The notes under the pieces: generated by a model
What the model was told of the DNA's origin: nothing
The model's database searches: none
What the model saw: the letters and a program-made list of their open reading frames with translations, nothing else
Part shown: piece after piece, positions 35,401 through 44,640 of the stretch
Layout: every line of letters begins with the position of its first letter
How positions within the stretch are numbered: position 1 is the stretch's first letter
Assembly (NCBI RefSeq): GCF_003347665.1
Contig: NZ_QDGA01000013.1
Coordinates: forward strand, 1 to 64,000
Origin: Microvirga calopogonii
GTDB lineage: Bacteria; Pseudomonadota; Alphaproteobacteria; Rhizobiales; Beijerinckiaceae
DNA length: 64,000 bases
Reading direction: 5' to 3'
Made by a program: the position numbers and the translations under genes

Positions 35401-36051
35401 GCAGCCCAAGCGGAAACTGAGGCCGAGCGGCTGCTTCGCGATCTCGCGGGACGGAAAGGGGCCGCGGAAGCCGCCCAAGAGGCGCAGAACGCTGCCCTCG
35501 GGATTGGCGTCTGCGCCGAGCGTTGGATGCGCCTGGAAGCGGCTCGGCGCATTCTCGACCGAGCTATGGAGCGCTATCGTGCAGCCAACGAGCACCCGCT
35601 GATCCGTCGGGCGAGCGAGATCTTTGGGTTGATTGCAGGGACTGGCCCCAATCCATTCGAGCGGCTGGCCGTCCGCTACCGGGATGGTGACGCGCCGACG
35701 CTGATCGGCATCCGGGCGGATGGATCCGACTGCGACGTCGAAGGGATGAGCGAAGGCACTCGTGACCAGCTTTATCTGGCCCTTCGCATTGCAACCATCG
35801 AACGGCATGTGGCCGAGAACGAGGCGCTTCCCTTCCTCGCCGACGATCTTTTCATCACCAGCGATGACGAGCGTGTTGTCCCGGGGCTTGCCGCCTTGGC
35901 GGAACTAGGGCGGTCGACGCAGGTCCTCCTCTTCACCCATCATCGCCACGTGTTGGATGCGGCTTTCAGTACCCTTCCGTCTGGGAGCGTGATGGTGCAT
36001 CGGCTGCAGTCGCATGGAAGGCCAGTCGAGCTACGTGCCGTGGCGAGCTAG
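32470..36051 (+). CDS. YhaN-like SMC/Rad50-type ATPase
   Basis: A 1,193-aa protein with Walker A FGPNEAGKS (around 33-40), a very long coiled-coil middle (heptads such as LEAEIAVEPK, ARRDLDEALGRVQRWTG) and a C-terminal ABC head with signature GMSEGTRDQLYLALR, Walker B PFLADDLF and an H-loop TQVLLFTHHRH. Architecture fits YhaN, the Rad50-like partner of YhaO. No zinc hook CxxC is evident at mid-coil. The start lies in the stop of the nuclease gene. Followed after 156 bases by the giant helicase gene. Confidence 0.88.
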   Translation: MKLETLTLERYGRFEDLTLDLTGNDVRLHIVFGPNEAGKSTLLSSVADLLFGIPMRSPYGFRFDYSQMRVGATIANDAGDRLSFKRRKGRGTSGTLLSEQEAALPDQALARFLGMADRELFERMFGLDHERLRAGGKKMLENGGDLATSLFEAGSGLTRVGDALRRIEEEIARLGALDQRKAAGKPIWQQIERFTKAQQAMRSDALKTDEWRQGEAGLEAARERRRSLDEAMTQLRRKRSRLERIRRVSPMLLAIQQRVDRLMSFGSTAALLPESFEREWRSLDGAAREAAAGAKRAEDLLRQLEAEIAVEPKPKGLQARADEITALNEALGDFRKKVADEPKLMRDKANDDSQIAGHLQQLGLELDPAAVETHMPSVPLISKLRELARMGQAVLSRLEGLEADLKEAQEAFEAAQRNLRTLSGSTVDPADATEILNEVLQLGDVSSLLAQAEADTANARRDLDEALGRVQRWTGTAEDLAARPVPPPELVTEYEQAWRKAVDSHEAAERKLFETDNELQQVTAEIMGLGATGEVPSPAAVKAARDHRDKGWRLVRTRLVDGHEPAIDELAAFAPSGDLAGSFETALRHADELVDRRETEGHRVVRLADLSALKERLAVAVDAAQAAKERTLAELSTLRDRWVALWAGCVVDPGIPTEMLAWLRQRDDVVRLLTAYRRTVEALDQSRATAANGRRHVIRAAELLGVPAGHDEDFPVLLRRVRQAHSAALKTWTERQALATSLQDMQHRVARLEKDVSRAAAERAGWLQQWREAVARLQLPADASPAEAEAALSIWDAIRDRSTNRSQTLRRLDGLRKDLQQFRNELHSLHAALGAVAADLETTDPEKAVRALYERLREDILQTEKLAEITRRVERARNAHADALEASRVANERMEHLLRQYGLDADADPLAVAAEAQDYRKVVSELAEKRNELARAGDGLDEDTLRQEAGSISPDENSAELSALEKEEERLVGESQAAAQAETEAERLLRDLAGRKGAAEAAQEAQNAALGIGVCAERWMRLEAARRILDRAMERYRAANEHPLIRRASEIFGLIAGTGPNPFERLAVRYRDGDAPTLIGIRADGSDCDVEGMSEGTRDQLYLALRIATIERHVAENEALPFLADDLFITSDDERVVPGLAALAELGRSTQVLLFTHHRHVLDAAFSTLPSGSVMVHRLQSHGRPVELRAVAS

Positions 36052-36207
36052 AGAGAATTGTACGTGAAAGTGATGCCATTGCCTGGTCGCAGCCGAGTCT
36101 TGTACAGGTCCGGATTGAACCGTTCCGGTGCGCCGTTCCGCAAACGGTCAGGGTCACATCTGCTCCTCCAATATCCCTCTCATTCCGTAGCGGATTAGCT
36201 CTTCATC

Positions 36208-39200
36208 ATGTCGGACACCAAGGAGATCGCGCGCCTCGGCAAGGTTTACGAGCAGCTTCGTGAGCGACTGCTGGATATGTCGCTCAGGAACCCGATGCTC
36301 AGCTACAAGCACCGGGCCACATCGAAGCGCCAGCTTCAGATCGTCGATGAGGTGCCGGAGAACGTGTTCGGTCTCCTCACCGACGGAGCGGCCCTGGAGA
36401 TCCTGCCGCTTCCTGAACCGGACGAGACGCCCGCCGACGAGCGTAGCGAGGAGTTCATCTCCGCCCTGGAGCACGCGAAGGTCGCCGACGTCGAGCACCT
36501 GACCCAACTCCAAGCCCTGGAAAGTATGGGCCGTGATGACGAGTTCGAACTCGCCAAGGCGGAGCGCGCCCTGCGGGACCGGGTTCGGGCCCAGCTTGGA
36601 CTGCCGCCCCGCCCCAACCGCAAGACGATCAACCCGGTCGACCATGCGCGCGCGCTCGGGATCAATCCCGCCGTCGAGCTGCAGCCCTCGTCGGACCGGC
36701 AGAACCACACCGACAAGAAGCTGCAGACGCTGAAGTGGCCGGACGCGCTCGACGGCATCCTGGAGCGGATCTCCGACGACGCCCGCCTCGCAGAGCAGGA
36801 AACAGGCCTCTCAACCCTGTTCCTCGTCCTCGGCTTCCTGGAGTGGACCGAGCGGGAAGACAGCCCCAAGAAGCTGTTTGCCCCTCTCCTGCTTCTCCCG
36901 GTCAAATTGGATAAGCGGAAGACGGGACGCGGGAAGGTCATCTACACACTCTCCGCAACCGCGGAAACCGCGGACGCGAACTTGAGCCTCCAGAAGAAGC
37001 TCGAACGGGATTTCGGCCGACAGTTGCCCGGCTTCGAGTCCGACGATGAAGCTAACTCCTCGGTGGAGGGCTACTTCGCCCGTGTGACGGACGCCATCAA
37101 AGGGCTCAAGGGCTGGAACGTCCGTCGGTGGATGACCTTGGGACATTTCGCGTCCGGCCGGTTTGCCATGTACGCAGATCTGGCCTCGGAGAACTGGTCA
37201 AACCACCCGGTGGCGGATGCCCTTGTGGGCTCCATCGTGCGCGGAACGGAGATGACTGGCGATGGTGGCAGCTCCCTGTTGGGGCCGCCCGACGACTACC
37301 CCATCGACGATCCCGAGATCGAGAAGCACGCGCCGATCCTGATCCACGACGCGGACGCGTCCCAGCACAGCGCCCTTGTGGACGTCATGAAGGGCAAGCA
37401 CCTCGTCATCCAGGGGCCGCCCGGCACGGGCAAGTCGCAGACCATCACCAACATCATCGCGAACGCGCTTGCGGCGGGCCAGTCCGTGCTGTTCCTCGCT
37501 GAGAAACAGGCCGCGCTTGACGTCGTGAAGCGCCGGCTCGACCGGGCGGGGCTTGGCGAGTTCTGCATGGAGCTCCACTCCGAAAAGGCCACGCCGAAGC
37601 GCGTCATCGAGAGCCTCCGGGCAAGGTACAGCCTGGGGATCGGCAAGCGGGCGCGGACGTCGGCGCACCAAGTCGATCCGACATGGGAGGAGAGCCGCCG
37701 GGAGATCGCGGCCTATGTTTCAGCCCTGCATGCCCCCGCCGAGGACGACAGGAGCCCATTCGACCTGATCTGGCGCGCTATCCGGGCCCGATCAGAGGTC
37801 GGCCCGATGCTCCATCAGTTCAAAGCCGTCGACCTTCCGCAGGAGCTTCTCGACAACCCCGCCAGCTATCAGCAGGTGCTCGGCGCAGTGTCTGTCTACG
37901 CCCGCATGGCGAAGGATTTCACGTCCGCCTACGGTCCGCCGTCACAGTCCGCGTGGGGTGCCCTCACCTTCACGGACCTCAACCCCACCATCGCCTATGG
38001 ACTGATCGACGATTTGGCCGATCTCCGCATCGGGGCGGAACGCGTCGCGGATCTAATCGCCCAAGCTCGCGCCCTGGGCGTGGCCGACCTGCGCGACCTC
38101 GAAGAGCTGATCGGATTGGATCGCGACCTGACCCGAACGCTGCCCCAGCCCTCCGTCATCGCGAGGGTTGCGCGTTCGGACGCCGACCAGATTGAGGGAT
38201 TGATCGATCTGCGTTCCAGCCTCACTGACCTGGAGCGTGAGGCCGGTGGCGCCGAGTGGCCGTTGTCCGCATCGGACGAAATGCTCGCCCTCGTCTCCGG
38301 CCTGCTGGAGGTCACGGCCGAAACGGCATATGCCGGGCTGTCGCCGGATGCCATTCATGCGGAAGCCGGACGTCGGATCGACCATGCCAACAGGGTCACC
38401 GGTGTGATTGACGCGCTCCGGCCGGCTTTCCAAGCCCTTGGGCTTCGAGAAACCTTCCCCGGAAACGGTGTCCAAGCGCTCCTCCATGCCGTGCATGCGG
38501 CGACCAAGCTGACGGACGAGACACGTCCATGGTTCGCCTGGCGTCCGCATGGCGGGGATGATGCCTTCGAACGCGCGCGGGTCCGCTGGGCGGCTCTCGT
38601 CAACGCCGAGGCACAGTGGCGGGGGCGCTTCCCCGGCTGCACGGCAGCGTGGCCGGCTCCGGACGGTCTCAGGGCGGCCGCGGCCATTGCACGGAAGGGC
38701 GCCCTCGGCCGGATGTTGGGTGCGCTCAGCGGCGAAGCCAAGGTCTTGGCGAGCATCCTCCAGCACCTTGGCCTGCCCGCCGGCGCCAAGATTTCCGCCG
38801 AGGACCTCGACGCTCTCGCGCAGCATTCCCAGGCGCTCGCGACCTTCGTGAACGACCGGGCCCATGCGCAGCTGCTGGGTAGCTCCTGGAAGGGCCTGGA
38901 CACGCCATTCGAGCTCATCTCTGGGGTGATCGCATTTCGCGAGGCAAGCCGGGCGAAAGTCAGGGAGTTTCCCGCCGCATACCAAGTCCTCAATCGTCTG
39001 AACGATCTTGACGAGGCGGGGCTCGTTCAGTTGGCAGCCACGTACGAGGATGCCAAAGCGGTTGAGGATCTCGATGCTGATCTCCGGGGGGCACTCGACG
39101 AGCGTTCCATCGCAGAGATCCTGACCAACCTGGCCCAGGACCGAGGTATGGCCGAGGCGGTCCTCAAGATGGATCCCGACCGGCGCCTGGCGGGGATTGG

Positions 39201-42200
39201 CCTTCCCATCACCGAGGTTCACAAGCGCGTCGTCCAGGAACTCGGCCTACATCGGCTCCGCGCCGAAGCGAACGCACACCCGCTCGCAGCGGAGGCCGCG
39301 GTTTTCGCCGGATCGGAGGAGATGATCGCGGCGACACGCGCCGCGTTGTCATGGGTTCGCGAGGTGCTCGGCCGCCAGATTCCTGATCCGGTGAGGAACG
39401 CCCTACTGTCCGAAGACGCCAAGGAGATGCGTGAGCGGCTGGCATCCCTGTGCAGCCAGGCTGCGCTCGCGGTTACGGGCCTGCGGGATGTAGCCACACG
39501 GATTGAGGGAGCCCACGGCGCAAGCGGGTTCGATCTCACTGCGCCGGGCGCGCTGGCGGCGCAGGCTTCCGACCTGATCCCGCGGCGCGATGAACTGACC
39601 GAGTATCTCAGCCTGCAGGACCAGCGGAAGACACTGGCTCAACGAGGGCTGTCGCCTCTGATCGATCTCGCCGATGAGGTTGGGATCGCGCCAAGCCTTC
39701 TGCCAGGCCTGTTCTCGGGCTTGGTCTCCCAACGCAGGGCCGAGAAGGCAAGGCGTACCGACCCCGTGCTGGCCCGTGCGGCCGGATTGCGGATCGAGGC
39801 GCGCCGCAGCGAATTCGTGGAACGGGACAAGCGGAAGATCGAGAGCGACCGCAAGAAGGTCATGGACACGCTTCTGGGGGCCGTTCCTCCCCAAGGCAGC
39901 CGCTATGGGTCCCGGAAGACCTGGACCGAAATGGAGCTCCTGAACAACGAGTTTGGCAAGGAAAAGCGGTTCGCCCCGGTGCGCGATCTCATGAGGCGTG
40001 CCGGATCCGCGATCCAGACGCTGAAACCCTGCTTCATGATGTCGCCGCTGTCGCTCGCCAAATTCCTGCCGGCGGGCCGCCTCACATTCAATCTCGTGGT
40101 GATCGACGAGGCGTCGCAGATGCGGCCTGAGGATGCCTTGGGCGGCATGCTGCGGGCCGAACAGCTGGTTGTCGTCGGCGACCAGAAGCAGCTGCCGCCC
40201 ACCGACTTCTTCAGCCGCGCGGGTGATGGCGGCTCCCACGCCTCGGATGAAGAGGAGGATTTTGAGGACCTCGACGATGAGTCGATCCTGGAGGCGTGCC
40301 AGAAAACCTTCCGGCAGACGCGACTGTTGCGCTGGCATTACCGCAGCCGCTGCGAAAGCCTGATCTCGTTCTCTAACAGGGAATTCTACAGGGGCGAGCT
40401 CATCACCTTCCCCATGGCCCGGCCAGGCTCATTCTCGGTCGACCTGATCCGCGTGGATGGCGCCTACGAAGCCCGGCGCAACGCGGCCGAGGCGCAGCGC
40501 GTGGCCGAGGAGGCCATTGAGTTCATGCGGCGGTTCGCGGACGAGGAGCCGGAAACCATCCCCTCTCTCGGAATTGTCGCCGTCAACAGCGATCAACGCG
40601 ACCTGATCTTCGAGGAGATCCGGCGGCTTGAGGCCGACGACGAGTTGGTTGAGCGGTACCGGGAAAAGGTGGCGGGTAAGGGTGAGCCCGTCTTCGTCAA
40701 GAACTTGGAAAACGTGCAAGGCGACGAGCGGGACTTCATCTTCATCTCGATGACGTACGGACCAAAGCCCGGCCAAAGCCAGGTCCTGCAGAGGTTTGGG
40801 CCGATCAACGGCAAGCAGGGCCACCGCCGCCTGAACGTGCTGTTCTCGCGCGCCCGCATCCGCATTGCACTGTTCACCTCGCTGGGATCCGCCGACATCA
40901 AGCCCGGCGAGACGAGCTCTGAGGGCGTGCATGTGCTGAAACGCTACCTGGATTACGCCGAAGGGCGCGGACGCGCGCCCGTGGAAGGCGTCGGCGGCGA
41001 GCCGGACAGCGACTTCGAGATCGAGGTCGCGGACCGGCTGCGCGCACGGGGTTACGAGATCGACCTGCAGGTCGGCGTCTCCGGCTTCAGGATCGATCTC
41101 GGCGTCCGTCATCCCGATTACCCGGAGCGCTATCTGGCCGGCGTCGAATGCGACGGCGCGCGCTACCATTCGAGCAAGAGCGCACGCGACCGTGACCGCC
41201 TGCGCGAAGAGGTCCTGTGCAGCCTTGGATGGGACATCGTGCGGGTGTGGTCCACCGACTGGTTCGACAACCCGGACCTGCAAACCGACAGGTTGGTAAA
41301 GCGGCTGGAGGAGTTGCGGGCCAAGCCCATTCCCGCCCATGAGGAATACCGCTTCGCGGGCAGCGAAAGCCCAGAGCCGCTTCATGGATCTGCGGAGGCT
41401 CATGAGACGGGACCAGGTATCTCAGACGCCGAAACGGGTTCCGACGCGCCGACACTTTCCTTGGAATCCCCGTCCGAGGGCATGGTGCTGCCAGCGGATC
41501 AAGAGGGTGGCCCCGAACCTGCCTCCGGGGGCCTCCCCCATGGGCCTTCGCTGCTGGAGCGGGAGGGACCGTACACCGAAGCCGAGCTGCATCAGGCCCT
41601 CCGGGAGTTCCGGGACACCGTCATCGCAGTCGAGATGCCGTCCTGGGAGCGCCATCGCTCGATCCTGCGCGACAGCATGATCGAAACCCTTGTCGCACAA
41701 CATGTCACGGAGCCTGACGACTGGTTCCGCAAGGTGCCGCAGTTCCAGCGTGCAGGAACGAACCCTGCCGAGAAGGCGCGCTATCTGGAGCGGATCTGCG
41801 AGCTGGTTGGCCGCCTGGACGAGCGGCGTCCTGTGGAGCCGGCCGCCAAGCCGCCGACGTTTGAGCTCGCTCCGACCACGGAGCCTCAGATTGTCCGTCA
41901 AGGCTCGCTCTTCGAGAGGACGAACGGAACTCCGGCGATGGCGCCTTCCGCGCCCGCGCAACCGGCTACACCACAGTCGCCGGCTTCGAGGGAAAGGGAA
42001 CAGGGCATCTACGTCGTCACGGACATCCCGGCCTGCGGCGTCGATCCCGACCCGGACCGCTTCTATGACGCAAGCTACTCACCCATCTTGTCCCAGATGA
42101 TCGCCCATGTGGTCGCCACAGAAGGCCCAATCTACGCCGATCAACTGGTCACACGGATTGCGCGGGCGCATGGCTTCCTGCGCAGCGGTTCGAAAATCGT

Positions 42201-42513
42201 GGACCGGGTGATGTTTGCCATAGACCGCCGCCTCCCACGCACTCGGGAGGGCGAACGTGAAGTCCTCTGGCCCGCCGGATCCGATCCGAAGCGCATACTG
42301 GCCCTCAGACGCAGCGCGGGTGAGGACCGTGATCACAACGACATTCCGTTGATCGAGCTTGCAAGCCTTGCCATGCCGCACCTCAAGAAAGGACGCGAGG
42401 TAGACGAGATCGTAGCATCCATGCGCCACCACTTCGGCCTTGCCCGCCTTCATGAGCCAACCCGCGCCCGGTTCGAGGAGGCGATCAAGATCGCGCGCGA
42501 TTACAGGGAGTGA
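36208..42513 (+). CDS. DUF4011/SF1 helicase/Vsr-like nuclease/DUF3320 protein
   Basis: A 2,101-aa multidomain protein. The N-terminal DUF4011 region begins LRERLLDMSLRNPMLSYKHR. A split SF1 helicase follows: Walker A GPPGTGKS (403-410), Walker B VIDEAS (Asp1300/Glu1301), then VVGDQKQLPP, WHYRSRCESLI and the late motifs NVQGDERDFIF and RLNVLFSRAR. Residues ~1600-1690 form a Vsr/MTES_1575-type nuclease (Glu1606, Asp in FRIDLGV, E-C-D at 1647-1649). The C-terminal ~150 residues match DUF3320. Proteins of this layout (COG1112) are often in defence regions. Likely a nucleic-acid-unwinding nuclease acting with the upstream SbcD/YhaN-like pair. Confidence 0.85.
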   Translation: MSDTKEIARLGKVYEQLRERLLDMSLRNPMLSYKHRATSKRQLQIVDEVPENVFGLLTDGAALEILPLPEPDETPADERSEEFISALEHAKVADVEHLTQLQALESMGRDDEFELAKAERALRDRVRAQLGLPPRPNRKTINPVDHARALGINPAVELQPSSDRQNHTDKKLQTLKWPDALDGILERISDDARLAEQETGLSTLFLVLGFLEWTEREDSPKKLFAPLLLLPVKLDKRKTGRGKVIYTLSATAETADANLSLQKKLERDFGRQLPGFESDDEANSSVEGYFARVTDAIKGLKGWNVRRWMTLGHFASGRFAMYADLASENWSNHPVADALVGSIVRGTEMTGDGGSSLLGPPDDYPIDDPEIEKHAPILIHDADASQHSALVDVMKGKHLVIQGPPGTGKSQTITNIIANALAAGQSVLFLAEKQAALDVVKRRLDRAGLGEFCMELHSEKATPKRVIESLRARYSLGIGKRARTSAHQVDPTWEESRREIAAYVSALHAPAEDDRSPFDLIWRAIRARSEVGPMLHQFKAVDLPQELLDNPASYQQVLGAVSVYARMAKDFTSAYGPPSQSAWGALTFTDLNPTIAYGLIDDLADLRIGAERVADLIAQARALGVADLRDLEELIGLDRDLTRTLPQPSVIARVARSDADQIEGLIDLRSSLTDLEREAGGAEWPLSASDEMLALVSGLLEVTAETAYAGLSPDAIHAEAGRRIDHANRVTGVIDALRPAFQALGLRETFPGNGVQALLHAVHAATKLTDETRPWFAWRPHGGDDAFERARVRWAALVNAEAQWRGRFPGCTAAWPAPDGLRAAAAIARKGALGRMLGALSGEAKVLASILQHLGLPAGAKISAEDLDALAQHSQALATFVNDRAHAQLLGSSWKGLDTPFELISGVIAFREASRAKVREFPAAYQVLNRLNDLDEAGLVQLAATYEDAKAVEDLDADLRGALDERSIAEILTNLAQDRGMAEAVLKMDPDRRLAGIGLPITEVHKRVVQELGLHRLRAEANAHPLAAEAAVFAGSEEMIAATRAALSWVREVLGRQIPDPVRNALLSEDAKEMRERLASLCSQAALAVTGLRDVATRIEGAHGASGFDLTAPGALAAQASDLIPRRDELTEYLSLQDQRKTLAQRGLSPLIDLADEVGIAPSLLPGLFSGLVSQRRAEKARRTDPVLARAAGLRIEARRSEFVERDKRKIESDRKKVMDTLLGAVPPQGSRYGSRKTWTEMELLNNEFGKEKRFAPVRDLMRRAGSAIQTLKPCFMMSPLSLAKFLPAGRLTFNLVVIDEASQMRPEDALGGMLRAEQLVVVGDQKQLPPTDFFSRAGDGGSHASDEEEDFEDLDDESILEACQKTFRQTRLLRWHYRSRCESLISFSNREFYRGELITFPMARPGSFSVDLIRVDGAYEARRNAAEAQRVAEEAIEFMRRFADEEPETIPSLGIVAVNSDQRDLIFEEIRRLEADDELVERYREKVAGKGEPVFVKNLENVQGDERDFIFISMTYGPKPGQSQVLQRFGPINGKQGHRRLNVLFSRARIRIALFTSLGSADIKPGETSSEGVHVLKRYLDYAEGRGRAPVEGVGGEPDSDFEIEVADRLRARGYEIDLQVGVSGFRIDLGVRHPDYPERYLAGVECDGARYHSSKSARDRDRLREEVLCSLGWDIVRVWSTDWFDNPDLQTDRLVKRLEELRAKPIPAHEEYRFAGSESPEPLHGSAEAHETGPGISDAETGSDAPTLSLESPSEGMVLPADQEGGPEPASGGLPHGPSLLEREGPYTEAELHQALREFRDTVIAVEMPSWERHRSILRDSMIETLVAQHVTEPDDWFRKVPQFQRAGTNPAEKARYLERICELVGRLDERRPVEPAAKPPTFELAPTTEPQIVRQGSLFERTNGTPAMAPSAPAQPATPQSPASREREQGIYVVTDIPACGVDPDPDRFYDASYSPILSQMIAHVVATEGPIYADQLVTRIARAHGFLRSGSKIVDRVMFAIDRRLPRTREGEREVLWPAGSDPKRILALRRSAGEDRDHNDIPLIELASLAMPHLKKGREVDEIVASMRHHFGLARLHEPTRARFEEAIKIARDYRE

Positions 42514-42564
42514 TGTGCGCGGCCGCCTGGCCGGCGTCAGCGAGTGCCCGCATCGGGTGCGGTT

Positions 42565-42613
42565 GAAAGCGTGGCCCTCCCTCCAACATTGAGGGAGGTC
42601 AGCCACGCCTTTC
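42565..42613. repeat. Long imperfect hairpin after helicase gene
   Basis: GAAAGCGTGGCCCTCCCTC pairs imperfectly with GAGGGAGGTCAGCCACGCC plus TTTC around a short loop, 52 bases after the helicase stop and 44 before an IS701 remnant. It may be a terminator without T-tract, or the outer end of an inserted element. Confidence 0.5.
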
Positions 42614-42656
42614 AGCCGACACCGGTGACCTCATGACCGACAAGTCTATTGGATCC

Positions 42657-43100
42657 CTACGGGAGCCACCAGGGCTCTCGCCCCAAGATGCGCAGCGCAT
42701 CAGCACCGAGCACGTAACCCTTGCCAGCGCGGCGCAACTGCATCTCGATCGCTCCCACCCCATAGATCGTGTCGGCAGCGACCCAATCGAACGGCACGCC
42801 GGCGGCAATCGCCCGCGCGATCATGTGTGCAGCGATCTCGGGTTTGGTGACGAAGTGAAGGCTGTCGGGAACATGAGCGGCTTGCCGTCGGACCGAGTTG
42901 TTGATCCATTCCTTGGGGAGATACAGCTGGCGGTCGATGAGGGCGCAGCCCTTATTCGACACGTAGGCCGCAAACACGCCGATCTGGCAGCTGGTGATCT
43001 TGCCGGCCGATCCGGTGTACTGACGTCCAACCCCACACGAGTGCTGGCCCTGCTTGAGAAAGCCAGTCTCGTCGAGGACGAGTGACCTGCCACTGAACCT
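42657..43100 (-). pseudogene. IS701-family transposase fragment
   Basis: The minus frame reads LVLDETGFLKQGQHSCGVGR, then GKITSCQIGVFAAYVSNKGC and WVAADTIYGVGAIEMQL, matching the central DDE region of IS701-type (SRSO17) transposases. Asp residues in VLDETGF and AADTIYG are the first two catalytic acids. Both ends are missing: the 5' end stops near 43100 and the frame ends prematurely at 42657 after GREPWWLP. Inactive remnant. Confidence 0.8.
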
Positions 43101-43278
43101 TCATCCAGTGGCGTTTAGAGCCTCGACACTGATACGCCGTGTGGCGCGACAGGAGCAAGGGGCCATCATCCGTTGGTCTGAGCTCATCAATAATGGTGAC
43201 CCCGGATCAGAGAAGGCCATGAGCGATCGGTGGTCTGCCAATCTCAGCCCTGTGACAGGCCACCAATGTCTCATCGCG

Positions 43279-43722
43279 TTAATGTCGCTTCCGCTGGGAA
43301 AACCGGCGAGCAACCCGCGATCTGATCCACTCCAGATGTTCCAGGGCCGGCTTGATATAGCTCAGGACTAGCCATCGACAGCTCTCTCGTATCGATTCAA
43401 TCTTCTGACGCACTGCGTCAGCCCAGGTCGCACATCGATCAAGCAAGCGCCGGATCGAAGCAAAGCGACGATTGCGCCGCATCGCTGCAAAGCGGCGCTC
43501 TCGGTGCTTGAGAGCAGTATCTCTCACGGAGCTTGGAAACCAGAATAGATCCAACTCACGAACCCCATGTTCGATGTATCCGGGTGGGAGCCCGCAGAAC
43601 CACTTGATCGCGTCTTGCCTCCAGGTTTCCCTTTCATCCCAGAGCTCCAGAACGGTTCGCCCATCACACCTCGCTTTCGGGAAAGCCAAGCTGACGCACG
43701 ACCTCCTGGCGTGTCTGCTCAA
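43279..43722 (-). CDS. Small basic unknown protein after ParA-like gene
   Basis: Up to 147 aa, rich in Arg and Trp (RDTALKHRERRFAAMRRNRR, then WLVLSYIKPALEHLEWIRSR). The frame overlaps the 3' end of the ParA-like gene by 59 bases; a real start near 43690 (TTG) would reduce the overlap and give ~138 aa. No family recognised. Position right after a ParA/TraL-like ATPase suggests a plasmid-transfer or maintenance partner. Confidence 0.5.
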   Translation of the reverse strand: MSRHARRSCVSLAFPKARCDGRTVLELWDERETWRQDAIKWFCGLPPGYIEHGVRELDLFWFPSSVRDTALKHRERRFAAMRRNRRFASIRRLLDRCATWADAVRQKIESIRESCRWLVLSYIKPALEHLEWIRSRVARRFSQRKRH

Positions 43723-44500
43723 GGGTCAAAGAAAGTTCGCCCTGGCGGCTCTTGGCAACCGTGTACCCAACACCCCAGTGCTCCATCGCCACATCCGTAT
43801 CCATCGTGGCAAGATCCGTCCAGGGCACGTGGCTCTCTCGCAATGCCGTGGCCAGTCTCGGCGGCATCGCACGAATGACGATGCTCCCGCCGCGCTTGAT
43901 AATGGGGCCAAGGACTTCCTCGGCCATTTTCGCGATCGGGTCGTCCTTTCGAAGGTTGCTCCAGAGATGTTCCACATCATTGAGACCAATGGCGATGGTC
44001 GCATCCGGAATAACCCGCCGAAAGGCTTCTTCGGTCACCTTGGCCAGCCGGATCATCTCGGTATCGCATCTGACCATGATCACAACAACAATCGGCATCC
44101 CGTCAGGAACCTCGCTGGCAACATCGACACCAGCAAAGAACGTCACGGCACGATCGTCTAAGTTGGCGCCGGTGTCCCAGATGACCGTCTCGCGTCGCGA
44201 GAAGCTAGCCCGGGTTGCCGCGTAAGCCTCGTTGAGAACCTCCATGTCGGCCTCCTCGTTGCCTTGGAGTTTGGTCGTGGGAGGAAGTGTCACGCTCGTC
44301 ACGAGCCCAGGCAGCCGGTTGCCATGGCGGCGCTGATCGTCGAATTCAACGATTCGGCTCGGCAGCCCAGACAACTCAATGGACGCTTGGAACAGCGCTG
44401 TGGCGGTGCTTTTGCCAGCAGTTCCGGCTCGCTGAACCACAACGATCAGCGCGGGCGGGGAAGATGTGACCGGTTCTTTCCGGCGTAGGAATGGCAACAT
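43664..44500 (-). CDS. ParA/TraL-like P-loop ATPase
   Basis: A 278-aa protein with a deviant Walker A VVQRAGTAGKSTATALF near the N-terminus, then VIWDTGANLDD (Walker B-like) and VVVIMVRCDTEMIRLAKVTE (A-prime-like). These resemble the MinD/ParA superfamily as used in conjugative plasmid proteins such as TraL/StbC. It is read away from a divergent regulator-like gene across a short region with a TTAGCA palindrome. Likely role: partition or transfer of the plasmid-like segment; not confirmed. Confidence 0.65.
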   Translation of the reverse strand: MLPFLRRKEPVTSSPPALIVVVQRAGTAGKSTATALFQASIELSGLPSRIVEFDDQRRHGNRLPGLVTSVTLPPTTKLQGNEEADMEVLNEAYAATRASFSRRETVIWDTGANLDDRAVTFFAGVDVASEVPDGMPIVVVIMVRCDTEMIRLAKVTEEAFRRVIPDATIAIGLNDVEHLWSNLRKDDPIAKMAEEVLGPIIKRGGSIVIRAMPPRLATALRESHVPWTDLATMDTDVAMEHWGVGYTVAKSRQGELSLTLEQTRQEVVRQLGFPESEV

Positions 44501-44544
44501 TGTTCGATCTCCTTTCTGAACAATGTGAGATTAGCCGAAAATGT

Positions 44545-44559
44545 TTAGCAGTTTGCTAA
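44545..44559. promoter_or_regulatory. Palindromic operator candidate
   Basis: TTAGCA-GTT-TGCTAA, a perfect 6-3-6 palindrome in the 140-base divergent gap between the ParA-like gene and the next plus-strand gene. The surrounding AT-rich sequence would suit divergent promoters. Confidence 0.5.
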
Positions 44560-44640
44560 GCCAACTTAACAATTTTGGCCTCTCCCTTGGAGGCGCGTTT
44601 CCGGCTATTCAGCCGTCCCCGAGTTGAAGGAGGAGCAAGA

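Noticed and set aside
33460-35808. 782-codon minus-strand frame opposite the YhaN-like gene
   Set aside because: Shadow of the coiled-coil gene; no domain or ribosome binding site.
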